Part shown: piece by piece, positions 25,721 through 36,154 of the stretch | Layout of the letters: each line of letters starts with the position of its first letter | Numbering within the stretch: the first letter of the stretch is position 1 | DNA from: Anadara kagoshimensis | Lineage: Eukaryota > Mollusca > Bivalvia > Arcoida > Arcidae | Assembly (NCBI GenBank): GCA_021292105.1 | Contig: CM037871.1 | Location: 58,240,866 to 58,304,865 of the forward strand | Direction of reading: 5' to 3' | DNA length: 64,000 bases | The notes under the pieces: generated by a model | Seen by the model: the letters and a program-made list of their open reading frames with translations, nothing else | What the model was told of the DNA's origin: nothing | Databases searched by the model: none | Made by a program: the position numbers and the translations under genes

Positions 25721-26806
25721 AAAAACATGACACTGAAACAATGATTTTCAATTTTATTATGTATAAATAATAAATAGTGAAACTACGTAGAATTGAGGAA
25801 GCAATATGGTAACAAAAGTCTTATAGTTTATAACCAAAACGTGATGTAGCAATAATTGTGATATTATGTATTTTAAACTTGGATTAATATATAATACTTG
25901 TTCTTGTTTCTTTTTCTGCTCATTGTTAAATTTAGAGTTTAGCAGCCTGTTTCCGTAATATAGTACAATCTTTAACTGTTTTTCATTATCGTTTGTTTGT
26001 ACATATTACAGATATTAATTATAATCTGTCAGTTGAATGACATAAATAAAAAAATATATCTCTTCATATTTTTATGTATTTTACCAAATAATTACGATTA
26101 TGACGTCACTATGACGCAATGAAAGGTAATTTGTTTTATGTTGATGCATAATATTACAGTTTATTAAAATACCTTTAATTTGATACCAAACATGATGGGA
26201 TAGTATATATAGTTATGATGTTAAATCATGATAGTGTTCCCCTACCCCCAAAAATGAACTCTTCAGTAGAAGTGGGTACATATTTTCTCTGATAGAAGAT
26301 ATTATAATGCTCAGATAATTACACATTAAAGTTATAGAATATCAATGGCTGAGGGTTTATTATTATTATAAAACAAAAATTAATGACAACACACACCAAA
26401 TGTAAACCTGAGAAATTTGTATCCGATCGAAATAGCCTTTTTCACTATTTTTAATTTTAAAAAATAGTTTATGACATCATATATGTACCTAGTGACATCA
26501 TATTGAAAACTATTTTATCATATAATAAAGAATTATCAATAACCTTTAGAACGATACCAAATTTAATGGGTATCTATCGTATTTAGGCGTTATATAATCA
26601 CGATTCCCTTCCCCTACCCCAAAAAAGTGTTTTTGACAAATACGTTCAGGTGCTCTTAAAAAATCCTGGATTTACAAAAAATGTCCAGACCGAATTTTGT
26701 AAGAAATGCATTTTCATATTATACTGATAATTGCCTTTCAGAAACAAGTTTCAGACCTTTTGGCAAATAAAAGTCAAATAAACCTGTATGAGCTCTGGGA
26801 CTAAAT

Positions 26807-27250
26807 GGTTGTGAACTTTACTTTACTTTGTACAACGAAGTAGGCTGCTTGCAAATAAATTGTTGACTCGGGAATATTGCAAGCCTAGGCTAATCAAGGC
26901 CCTCAAAAGTTTTATGGCCGTCATCACAGTATTGTTGATAAGTTTGATGTCTCTGTGTCCAGGATTGCCCTGGATATATTTGACGTCTCATAGTTTCATG
27001 TTCCTTTCACACAATTCTGATTACACACGTGGCGGGTGTAGCTAGCTAAACAGGAGGTGCTTCGTGACTTTTCTGGAGCACCCGGTCTCACTTCCCTGGT
27101 GGAAGTTCACGTGTCTAACCTAATTTGTCAGTTCCAAAGTTTTTACTTTGCTTCTGGATTGTGATTCGGACATGGATTAGTATGTTTGTTTTTACTTTGC
27201 TTCTGGATTGTGATTCGGACATGGATTAGTATGTTTGTTTTTGATTACTA
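26807..27250 (+). mobile_element. End of split MITE followed by Penelope-like 3' end (copy 5)
   Basis: 26807-26818 is the last piece of the TTCACAATC-type MITE. From about 26822 a Penelope-like 3' end follows: GGCTGCTTGCAAATAAATTG, GTGTAGCTAGCTAAACAGGA, GGTGGAAGTTCACGTG. The tail shows two head-to-tail copies of a unit containing CTTTGCTTCTGGATTGTGAT and CGGACATGGATTAGTATG, direct evidence that the family's 3' end is itself tandemly repeated. Confidence 0.78.
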
Positions 27251-27406
27251 GGACCAGATACTAAAACTTGAAAATACTAAACAATACATTACAATACATA
27301 CAATACATTAATGCCGCGATGTCCGAGTGTCATTTTAACAGAAGAATGTATTTAATCTACATAGATGTACAAGGTTTTGAGGGCCTTTTCGGCCGCAGTG
27401 GAACTG

Positions 27407-27680
27407 GGCCTGGTTCAAGTTCATAACCATTTCTTAACTAAGATTTCTCTAAACTAAATTTTAGCACATTTTGGCAAACTTTTTCAGACGCTAACTATGA
27501 ATAAATATTTTCGTCAAAACTATATATATGCAGATGTCATAAGCTTGATAACATCTTTAACATTGCACTTTAAATACCTAATACCTTAACAATTAACAAA
27601 ATTAAAAAGGTTTTTTTTTATTTGCCAGATTTCAATAAAGAAAAATCTTAAGTTACGAAATGATTGTGAAAACGGGGCCT
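27407..27680. mobile_element. TTCACAATCATTTCTTA MITE, whole copy
   Basis: About 274 bp with inverted ends: CATAACCATTTCTTAACTAA at the left, and GTTACGAAATGATTGTGAAA plus GGGGCC at the right. Interior AT-rich, non-coding. It shows the uninterrupted form of the element split at 20943-26818. Confidence 0.75.
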
Positions 27681-27971
27681 TTGTCGATCCTTTGTGTCGG
27701 TAATTGGTTCCTGGTATTACGTCGGGTGTATGTATACAAGAAAAATGACTCAAAGGTCAGGGATAGCAATGACAGATATACTATTCTGCTGGCATACCGC
27801 TCTTGCGGGTGCATTTCATTTTAAAGCGCATTTTGTAAGTATGGAAGATTTCTGCCAGATGGACCCCGCATATATTGACAAATAACCAAAAACGGGTACG
27901 AGTACAAACCACTAAGCACTGCTCCAAATGGTTCCCATATTCAATCATAGACAATTTCCAAACATTGTTAC

Positions 27972-28092
27972 TGTCATATACCATTTTTTTAATTTAATCA
28001 GAAAATACATTCAAAAAATGGTATATGACAATATTGTCATATACCATTTTTTGAATGTATTTTATGATTAAATAAAAAAATGGTATATGACA
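27972..28092. mobile_element. Inverted dimer of a 60-bp TGTCATATACCA element
   Basis: Two units of about 60 bp, each with TGTCATATACCA ends, stand head-to-head around ATAT, giving a near-perfect 121-bp palindrome that must extrude or fold as one hairpin. A single unit lies at 28625-28685. Confidence 0.85.
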
Positions 28093-28229
28093 TTACTAAC
28101 CAGTAAGAAAAATTGGAAACAGAATATGGCTAACTTAACACGATAGAATGACAGCTGTTGCCAAAAGAAGCATAAGCGCAAAAATGTTCTTTATTGCATA
28201 TTCTTCTAATGTGACGGTAAAGCCGCACA

Positions 28230-28571
28230 GTGAGTGAGTAATGGTGTTTAACGTCCCAGTCAAGAATATTTCACTTATATCGAGACGTCGCAATCTTTAG
28301 GCGAAAATGCAGAAATTTTGCCTGTGCGTTGCGCTGATTGCATTATACAGCAGGGTTCTTTAGCGTGCCAAACCCACCGTGACACGGGACCTCGTTTACT
28401 TTTAAGTTCCCATCCGAAAAACCGCGACTTTCATTTCGTAATGCCGAGTGCTTGGCGAAAGAAGTCACTACCAACTTTAAAGTCTAGGGTCAGACCCGGC
28501 CGGGGTTCGAACCCACGACCTCCCACTTACGGAGCGAGCACTCTACCAACTGAACCACCGCAGTGGTCTTT
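28230..28571 (-). mobile_element. tRNA-derived SINE, family A, full length with 14-bp target duplication
   Basis: On the minus strand: tRNA-like head (CAGTTGGTAGAGTGCTCGCT box A region, GGTTCGAACCC box B), body (GAGTCAC-type and CACTCGGCATTACG-like segments in sense), and a 3' part CGTCTCGATATAAGTGAAAT then GACTGGGACGTTAAACACC. GGTAAAGCCGCACA occurs perfectly at 28216-28229 and 28572-28585, the mark of LINE-driven insertion and of a fairly young copy. Confidence 0.92.
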
Positions 28572-28624
28572 GGTAAAGCCGCACAAATTCCGGTGCCAAA
28601 GGGCAAAAATGTTACATGTCGGTA

Positions 28625-28685
28625 TGTCATATATACTACTTTGTGAATGTATTTTATGATTAAATTCAAAAAGTGGTATATGACA
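28625..28685. mobile_element. Single TGTCATATACCA-type unit
   Basis: 61 bp with TGTCATATATAC at the left and GTGGTATATGACA at the right. The middle (GAATGTATTTTATGATTAAA) is shared with the dimer at 27972-28092. Confidence 0.75.
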
Positions 28686-28787
28686 GGTAATAGCAAGATC
28701 ATTGATATGTTATACTAAAAATCTTAAGAAATATCCATAACGCTTTGTGCCAGGATTTAGGTATGTTCGCCTACCTCACGATAATGA

Positions 28788-28904
28788 TCTGAGCTTGTGA
28801 AGCAATTTTGGAAGTCGGAGGTTACCGTATTGCCATACCCACCATACTCTCCAGATCTAGCCAAAAACATAAAAAGTTCACTCTCCAGATCTAGCCAAAA
28901 ACAT
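28788..28904 (+). mobile_element. mariner transposase remnant, left piece
   Basis: The frame reads ELVKQFWKSEVTVLPYPPYS followed by PDLA, the mariner transposase block usually written LPHPPYSPDLAPCD. The next part is cut by the element that starts at 28905 and resumes at 34273. A 34-bp tandem duplication (units at 28846 and 28880, ACTCTCCAGATCTAGCC) lies exactly at the cut. Confidence 0.8.
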
Positions 28905-29384
28905 AACAAGAGGCCCAGGGGCCACATCGCTCACCTGAGCAACTTGCTAGGTAGAAGCCGAAATGAGTTCAGTATTGAAGTGAGTGCAGGGGAGGGAGGT
29001 TTTGTACAAACTGAAATCTATACTTCCTACCGATGCTTTTCACTAAACAATTTGTAAGTATTTCTATGTACCGTAAAAGGTTGATGTTTCGACAAGCCTC
29101 GGCTTATTCCGTTACCTTTTTCTTACAGCATTTCAACCAATGAAATAATTTAAAAAAAAATTTTCATCATGCAATCTACCAATCTCAAAAGAGAGAAAAT
29201 GCATAGGCCGAATACTGTAATCGGGAAATGGCAAATAGAAATTATAGAATACAGCAGGATTTACATTAAAAATTAGCTTTTAAATACAAGTACAATTAAT
29301 ATATTTCTCATGAACAATATTTAACTTTATATCAAAATACTTATATAAAAGAATACAGCATGGAAAATACACTATTATTTAACC

Positions 29385-30317
29385 ATGATTTGAACAAACT
29401 TGAATCTACACTACCTGAGGATGCTTCCATTTTAATTTGAGCTTTCCTGGCCTAATAGTTTTTGAGGAGAAGATTTTTAAAGATTCTCTCTATATATTCC
29501 TGTGTAAAACTTGACCCCCTCTTGTGGCCCCACCCTACCCCCAGGGACTATGATTTGAACAAACTTGAATCTACACTACCTGAGGATGCTTCCATTTTAA
29601 TTTGAGCTTTTCTGGCCTAATAGTTTTTGAGAAAAAGATTTTAAAAAATTTTCTTTATATATTCCTATGTAAAACTTTATCCCCCTCTTGTGACCCCTCC
29701 CTACCCCCGGGGACCATGATTTGAACAAACTTGAATCTACACTACCTGAGGATGCTTCCATTTTAATTTGAGCTTTTCAGGCCTAATAGTTTTTGAGAAG
29801 AAGATTTTTAAAGATTTTCTCTATATACTCCTATGTAAAACTTGACCCCCCTCTTGTGGCCCCTCCCTACCCCCGGGGACCATGATTGAACAAACTTGAA
29901 TCTACACTACCTGAGGATGCTTCCATTTTAATTTGAGCTTTCCTGGCCTAATAGTTTTTGAGGAGAAGATTTTTAAAGATTCTCTCTATATATTCCTGTG
30001 TAAAACTTGACCCCCTCTTGTGGCCCCACCCTACCCCCAGGGACTATGATTTGAACAAACTTGAATCTACACTACCTGAGGATGCTTCCATTTTAATTTG
30101 AGCTTTTCTGGCCTAATAGTTTTTGAGAAAAAGATTTTTAAAAATTTTCTTTATATATTCCTATGTAAAACTTGATCCCCCTCTTGTGACCCCTCCCTAC
30201 CCCGGGGACCATGATTTGAACAAACTTGAATCTACACTACCTCAGGATGCTTCCATTTTAATTTGAGCTTTTCAGGCCTAATAGTTTTTGAGAAGAAGAT
30301 TTTTAAAGATTTTCTCT
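29385..30317. repeat. About 166-bp tandem repeats, core of the outer element
   Basis: Nearly six units, each starting CATGATTTGAACAAACTTGA, then CTACACTACCTGAGGATGCT, a TAGTTTTTGAGAAGAAGATT segment and a CCCTCTTGTGGCCCC/CCCTACCCCC block. Units 1 and 4, 2 and 5, and 3 and 6 match best, so the array grew as three-unit blocks. The array continues at 33860 beyond the insertion. Confidence 0.93.
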
Positions 30318-30580
30318 CAGGGGCGTAGCTTACTATGAGGCAACCGAGGCAACTGCCTCGGTAAAAATCAGATCAGTTCAGATTTTTTAATTTTTTTTAA
30401 AAGAAACACGAATAAAATAGAAAAGGATAAAAAATGATTTATAGTGAACAAATATAAAGTTATGTTTTGTCCTTAGTAGTACAGACTGGTCTTCTACTGT
30501 GATACGGATATTGATTATATCATCCGTTTTCGTTTTAACAATTATTCATTATTTTCTTCTTCCTGATTTGCAACCTTCTT

Positions 30581-33329
30581 TTTTAGCTCACCTGACCGAA
30601 GGTCATGTGAGCTTATGGCATAGCGCAGCGTGTGTATGTGCGTGTGTGCGTGTGTGCGTGTGTGCGTCGTTAACACCTATTTTCGACTTCTCCTCTGAAA
30701 CTACTGGACAGTTTTTAATGAAACTTTGTCAGAAGTATATATGGGCCGGTGCAATTCAGATTTGTTCATGGCGTTGCCATGGCTACCATAACTAGGTCAA
30801 GGTGACCTAGGGGTGCAAAATCTTAAAAAATCTTCTTCTCCGAAAGTACTGATTGAGAAAAAATCTGATGTGATATTTGGCTTCTCTAGGGTCTTAAGCC
30901 TATAGTTTGTTCATTTTGTGAAATTCGGATAAAAAAATAGGTTACGCGTTTTTGCGTTTAATTTTGAAAAAATCGTAAAATAGCTTCAAATTGTTATAAC
31001 TTGACTATTTGACCAGATAATGACATGGGGTTTTCAGTTTTGACATCTTTTGTTAGTATCTTCAAATTGAGGTCAAGGTCAATTGTGAAGGTCGTGACCT
31101 AATTTTTTTTACCTCTGATTATAATTATTATCTCGAAAACTATAAACTTTTTGTATAGGCATGTATATTAGAATGTTGTAGGTATTGATACAACGATCAT
31201 TTTGATGTATGAAAAAGGTCATGGGTTCAAAGGTCAAGGTCACAGATGTGAAACAATACCGAAATGGTTAATTATCTTGAAAACTATAAACTTTTTGTAT
31301 AGGCATGTATATTAGAATGTTGTAGGTATTGATACAACGATCATTTTGATGTATAGAAAAAGGTCATGGGTTTAAAGGTCAAGGTCACAGATGCGAAACA
31401 ATACCCAAATGGTTAATTATCTCGAAAACTATAAACATTTTGTATAGGCATGTATATTAGAATGTTGTAGGTATTGATACAACGATCATTTTGATGTATA
31501 GAAAAAGGTCATGGGTTCAAAGGTCAAGGTCACAGATGCGAAACAATACCAAAATGGTTAATTATCTCGAAAACTATAAACTTTTTGTATAGGCATGTAT
31601 ATTAGAATGTTGTAGTATTGATACAACGATCATTTTGATGTATAGAAAAAGGTCATGGGTTTAAAGGTCAAGGTCACAGATGCGAAACAATACCCAAATG
31701 GTTAATTATCTCGAAAACTATAAACATTTTGTATAGGCATGTATTAGAATGTTGTAGGTATTGATACAACGATCATTTTGATGTATAGAAAAAGGCCATG
31801 GGTTCAAAGGTCAAGGTCACAGATGCGAAACAATACCAAAATGGTTAATTATCTCGAAAACTATAAACTTTTTGTATAGGCATGTATATTAGAATGTTGT
31901 AGGTATTGATACAACGATCATTTTGATGTATAGAAAAAGGTCATGGGTTCAAAGGTCAAGGTCACAGATGCGAAACAATACCAAAATGGTTAATTATCTC
32001 GAAAACTATAAACTTTTTGTATAGGCATGTATATTAGAATGTTGTAGGTATTGATACAACGATCATTTTGATGTATAGAAAAAGGTCATGGGTTCAAAGG
32101 TCAAGGTCACAGATGCGAAACAATACAGAAATGGTTAATTACTCGAAAACTATTAACATTTTGTATAGGCATGTATATTAGAATGTTGTAGGTATTGATA
32201 CAATGATCATTTTGATGTATAGAAAAAGGTCATGGGTTCAAAGGTCAAGGTCACAGATGTGAAACAATACCAAAATGGTTAATTATCTCGAAAACTATAA
32301 ATTTTTTGTATAGGCATGTATATTAGAATGTTGTAGGTATTGATACAACAATGATTTTGATGTATAGAAAAAGGTCATAGGTTCAAAGGTCAAGGTCACA
32401 TATGCGAAACAATACCGAAATGGTTAATTATCTCGAAAACTATAAACTTTTTGTATAGGCATGTATATTAGAATGTTGTAGGTATTGATACACAATCATT
32501 TTGATGTATAGAAAAAGGTCATGGGTACAAAGGTCAAGGTCACAGATGTAAAACAATACCGAAATGGTTAATTATCTCGAAAACTATAAATTTTTTGTAT
32601 AGGCATGTATACTAGAATGTTGTAGGTATTGATACAACAATCATTTTGATGTATAGAAAAAGGTCATAGGTTCAAAGGTCAAGGTCACAGATGCGAAACA
32701 ATACCGAAATGGTTAATTATCTCGAAAACTATAAACTTTTTGTATAGGCATGTATATTAGAATGTTGTAAGTATTGATACAACGATCATTTTGATGTATA
32801 GAAAAAGGTCATGGGTTCAAAGGTCAAGGTCACAGATGCAAAACAATACCCAAATGGTTAATTATCTCAAAACTATAAACTTTTTGTATAGGCATGTATA
32901 TTAGAATGTTGTAGATATTGATACAACAATCATTTTGATGTATAGAAAAAGGTTATGGGTTTAAAGGTCAAGGTCACATATGCGAAACAATACCGAAATG
33001 GTTAATTATCTCGAAAACTATAAACTTTTTGTATAGGCATGTATATTAGAATGTTGTAGGTATTGATACAACGATCATATTGATGTATAGAAAAAGGTCA
33101 TGAGTTCAAAGGTCAAGGTCACATGTGAAACAATACTGAAATGGTTAACTATCTTGAAAACTATTAACTTTTTGTATAGGCATTTATATTAGAATGTTGT
33201 AGGTATTGATACAACAGTTATCATGATTTAAAGAAAAAAGTCATTGGGGTTTAGTATTTATGTTTTTAAATCTATCAGCTAGCCATTAGTTGTCAGGTGA
33301 GCGTATCAGGCCCATGGGCCTCTTGTTTT
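30581..33329. mobile_element. Inner GCTCACCTG/GGCCTCTTG-type element, opposite orientation
   Basis: Left end TTTTAGCTCACCTGACCGAA, right end TCAGGTGAGCG then GGCCCATGGGCCTCTTGTTT. The ends are those of the element at 28905-34272, reversed. Near the left end are TGTGCG repeats (30635-30667). The core is a different minisatellite (145-bp units). Confidence 0.85.
31119..33235. repeat. 145-bp minisatellite, about 14.5 copies
   Basis: Units contain GGTTAATTATCTCGAAAACT, TTTTTGTATAGGCATGTATA, GTATTGATACAACGATCATT and CATGGGTTCAAAGGTCAAGG. Spacing between successive GGTTAATTATC motifs is 143-145 bp. Copies differ by a few bases. No frame stays open through the array. Confidence 0.95.
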
Positions 33330-34071
33330 ATTATTAGCTTAGAATTCTGCTGAAGGTACCAAAGAGTTGCTCACTTGTTGTAAAAGGAGTTTTGGTGTCA
33401 CAATGAAGAATTAGTTGTGACTGACTAGATGAACATTTTCCAGGCCATTTCCTATTTTCCATTTTATTAGCTCAGAACTGTGTTAAAGGGTGTACCGTGT
33501 ACCTGTGTACGTTAGTCACTATTAATACATTGCTGTCTTTTCGACGACTGACTAAATGAAAATCTCCAGTAAAACTTGAGTTACTAAGTTGATTTATTTG
33601 TTCAATATATGCAAAGTTCGGTTTCAGCAAAGTTTTGCTTTGCTTCTTTGACAATGTTTGGTATGTTTGTATTTAAATTCATAAGTTTTCTTTTATATTT
33701 ACTAGTATCAATTAACAGCAAATATCAGGTTCAGGTGTCGCCAGAATGCACCATTTAACGCCATTTTTTTTTCAAAATTTTGACCCCCCTTAGATTTTAA
33801 GCGCCTTTGGCGCATCTATTTTTCGCCTCGGTAATAATTGGTTCCTGTCTACGCCCCTGTCTCTATATACTCCTATGTAAAACTTGATCCCCCTCTTGTG
33901 GCCCCTCCCTACCCCCGGGGACCATGATTTGAACAAACTTGAATCTACACTTCCTAAGGATGCCTCCACAAAAGTTTAAGCTTTACAGGCCGAATAGTTT
34001 TTGAGAAGAAGATTTTTGAAAAATACCAACAAAGTTTCAATAATTCTCAATTATCTCCCCTTTAAAGAGGG

Positions 34072-34110
<39 letters not shown>

Positions 34111-34158
34111 TAGTGGTGCTTTGTGCCAAATTTGGTTGAAATCTGCCCAGTGGTTCGT

Positions 34159-34185
<27 letters not shown>

Positions 34186-34197
<12 letters not shown>

Positions 34198-34213
34198 GAC
34201 GACGACGACGACA
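34186..34213. repeat. (GAC)n microsatellite
   Basis: About nine GAC triplets in the right end of the outer GCTCACCTG-type element, a fixed structural part of that element rather than an independent locus. Confidence 0.92.
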
Positions 34214-34272
34214 GACAACGGACAAATTGTGATCTGAAAAGCTCACTTGAGCCTTTGGCTCAGGTGAGCTAA

Positions 34273-34440
34273 AAAGTTCTTATCTGGTCGACTTGTTTTA
34301 CAAGTTCCAACAAGCCCTTGTCTCAGCCATCAGTCCGTGCCTCGGAGGTCTACCTCACGTCAAGCGTATCAGAAATGGATTCAGGGATTGAAATCAGCAG
34401 AGAATAAATACTTTCAAGGGATGTTATATATTTAAGCTGA
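34273..34440 (+). mobile_element. mariner transposase remnant, right piece
   Basis: Frame reading KKFLSGRLV and, further on, YQKWIQGLKSAENKYFQGM, which fits the C-terminal region of mariner transposase (KKxLxGRxF, later WxxxWxxCIxxxGxYFEG). It is the continuation of the piece at 28788-28904, separated by the 5.4-kb insertion. Decayed. Confidence 0.7.
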
Positions 34441-34500
34441 ATGCTTTTGAGATATCGTACCGTGAATTCATTACATATCGAACAGCCCTCGTATCTAAGA

Positions 34501-34809
34501 GTTGAGTTGAGTAATGGCGTTTAACGGTCCAGTCAAGAATATTTCACTTATATCGAGACGTCTCTATGAATAGGCGAACGTGCAGAAATTTTGCCTGTGC
34601 GTTGCGCTGTTGGCATTATACACTAGGGTTTTTTATCGTCCCACGCCTACTGTGACACGGGACCTCGTTTATTTTAAGTTCCCGTTCGAAAGAACTGTTA
34701 CTTTCATTTCCTAATGTTGGGTGCTTGGCGAAAGAACGGTCACTACCCACTTTCAATCTTTGTCAGACCCCGGTTGGGGTTCAACTCATGACCCCCAACT
34801 AACGGTACC
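34501..34809 (-). mobile_element. SINE family A, head-truncated
   Basis: Body and tail of family A (AATATTTCACTTATATCGAG, GTGACACGGGACCTCG). The head is damaged: only a decayed box B (GGGGTTCAACTCATG in plus sense) is left. TCGTATCTAAGA before and TCGTATATAAGA after may be the target duplication with one change. Confidence 0.8.
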
Positions 34810-35000
34810 TTCGTATATAAGACTGAAATCTGACTGACAGTTCAAATAAAAAATTATTCGAATTTAAAATAATACCTTGTTTTCAGTAGCTTTCTCTATT
34901 AAAATCTGTGTTTAATTGTATTTTTACATCCTTCATAACGGAAGCTATTTATCCGGATTACAGATGCAAGAGACAAATTAATTATCTCGCATGGATGTAT

Positions 35001-35150
35001 GGCACGGTATCAGGGTCAAAATTACATATGTATGCATATGCTCAAAATTATTTATGGGTATCCTAAAATCATTTATGCATATAAATTAATATATTCGGGT
35101 TCCCTAAAATCAATTTTATATGATGTAATTTTGACGCCGATACCACGTCA
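35001..35150. mobile_element. 150-bp TIR element (CACGGTATC ends)
   Basis: Left CACGGTATCAGGGTCAAAAT, right ATTTTGACGCCGATACCACG, inverted over about 28 bp with few mismatches. The interior has repeated ATTTATG/TCCCTAAAATCA motifs. Only copy here. Confidence 0.75.
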
Positions 35151-35222
35151 TATAGATGTATTATTTTAGTAGACTGTGATATTACAACTATTTGTAATCT
35201 ATCATTTTAATATTTCCCAAAA

Positions 35223-35381
35223 GCCTGTCTATAAAGGCTACTCAATGGAACCAGTAAAACGACATTAAAGGGAAGAGTTGCCCTTATGATACTAGTTCAA
35301 ATGGCATGAATAAAGAACTTTATGGCATTGAAAAACAGATGATCCTTATATAGAGATGACCTTTAAAACAGGGTTTGATTG
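35223..35381. mobile_element. CAGTCAAACCTG MITE, copy 4
   Basis: Left GCCTGTCTATAAAGGC, right AAACAGGGTTTGATTG, with GGAACCAGTAAAA and CATGAATAAAGAAC inside as in the other copies. Strongly decayed. Confidence 0.65.
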
Positions 35382-36100
35382 TAATACTAAGTGTATCAGT
35401 TTACCACTTTTTTAATTGCATTGGTTAACAAACTGTTGTAGTTTGACGACATTCCTTAGGTTAAACTGGAATATAACCCCAACTTTTAAAGGAATTGATG
35501 TTACACTAAGTATTCTCAGAAAATTAATACATCAGATAATACAAGAGTGCACGTGATTCCTAATATACGGTACGAACGAAGCGCAACTTGAAGTTCGTTT
35601 TGACTTAAATCTTAGATGATGTTTGGACATGGACCAGTAGTTTTGGTTTTTTTTAACCTCTAGCTGTTCGCTTTAAAAGAAAGTCACCAATTACCTCTCC
35701 TACAAATCATTTTAAACAAGATATTAGCTTGACTTAGATTGCAAATGTCCTTGATATAAGGTCTGGCTTCAATGTTTTTTCTGGATTATAATTGTTTAAT
35801 TTTGCGGATTTTGAAGAAACTTGGTCTGCTAGTTTACTGTGAAAACAGTTATAACAAGTTAAACATTTGAAAACATGTATGAAATTCGCTTTCATACTGC
35901 AATCCGATTGGTCGATTGTTTCAGGGTAGTTATCCTCTCCAATATAGTATGTCTGTTTATACCACAGACAATCGGAAATTCTCACATTGATCTACCATCG
36001 ACCACTTGCTTTCCTGCTTTCCAAGGTGATATCGTACAAAATAACAAGAAATCGGATAAATTTTATATGTACACAATTTATGTATTTATGTCTTCAAGTG

Positions 36101-36102
<2 letters not shown>

Positions 36103-36151
<49 letters not shown>
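36103..36151. repeat. (TA)n microsatellite, 49 bp
   Basis: Uninterrupted AT alternation. Open frames across it (tyrosine-isoleucine repeats) are artefacts of the dinucleotide run. Confidence 0.97.

Positions 36152-36154
<3 letters not shown>

Larger units (their letters stand above)
21592..26803. mobile_element. 5.2-kb near-palindromic transposon with about 1-kb outer arms
   Basis: The left end TAGTCCCAGAGCTCATACAG is the exact complement of the right end. The outer arms (21592-22584 and about 25840-26803) match with roughly ten differences in the outer 700 bp by eye. Inverted similarity then continues inward, more diverged (23946-24697 against 24831-25800), so the whole element is a palindrome whose left arm carries a retroelement insertion (22585-23945). 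AAT at 21589-21591 and 26804-26806 is a 3-bp target duplication. Removing the element restores the TTCACAATC-type MITE it entered. Both arms carry remnants of the same gene, directed outward. Superfamily not identified. Confidence 0.9.
30318..33859. mobile_element. CAGGGGCGTAG-ended element inserted in the 166-bp array
   Basis: Left end CAGGGGCGTAGCTTACT, right end GTCTACGCCCCTG, flanked by TCTCT on both sides (30313-30317 and 33860-33864). Removing it restores the array sequence GATTTTCTCTATATACTCC. The outer parts contain GAGGCAACTGCCTCGGTAA and, at the right, GCGCCTTTGGCGC. No transposase is visible. Most of its length is a further insertion (30581-33329). Confidence 0.85.
28905..34272. 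mobile_element. Outer GCTCACCTG/GGCCTCTTG-type element, interrupted
   Basis: Left end AACAAGAGGCCCAGGGGCCA then TCGCTCACCTGAG. Right end has a (GAC)n run, AGACAACGGACAAATTG and CTCAGGTGAGCTAAAA. Its core is a 166-bp tandem array. Element types with these ends and tandem cores are abundant in bivalves and recall the pearl-type organisation (inference). It entered a mariner gene, and was later entered itself by the element at 30318-33859. Confidence 0.85.

Noticed and set aside
21592-26803. Polinton-like virus relative suggested by long terminal inverted repeats
   Set aside because: The element is about 5 kb, has a 3-bp target duplication and shows no capsid, polymerase or integrase remains.
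28318-28659. 113-codon frame with PGRGSNPRPP-like peptide
   Set aside because: It is the translation of the family A SINE head and body.
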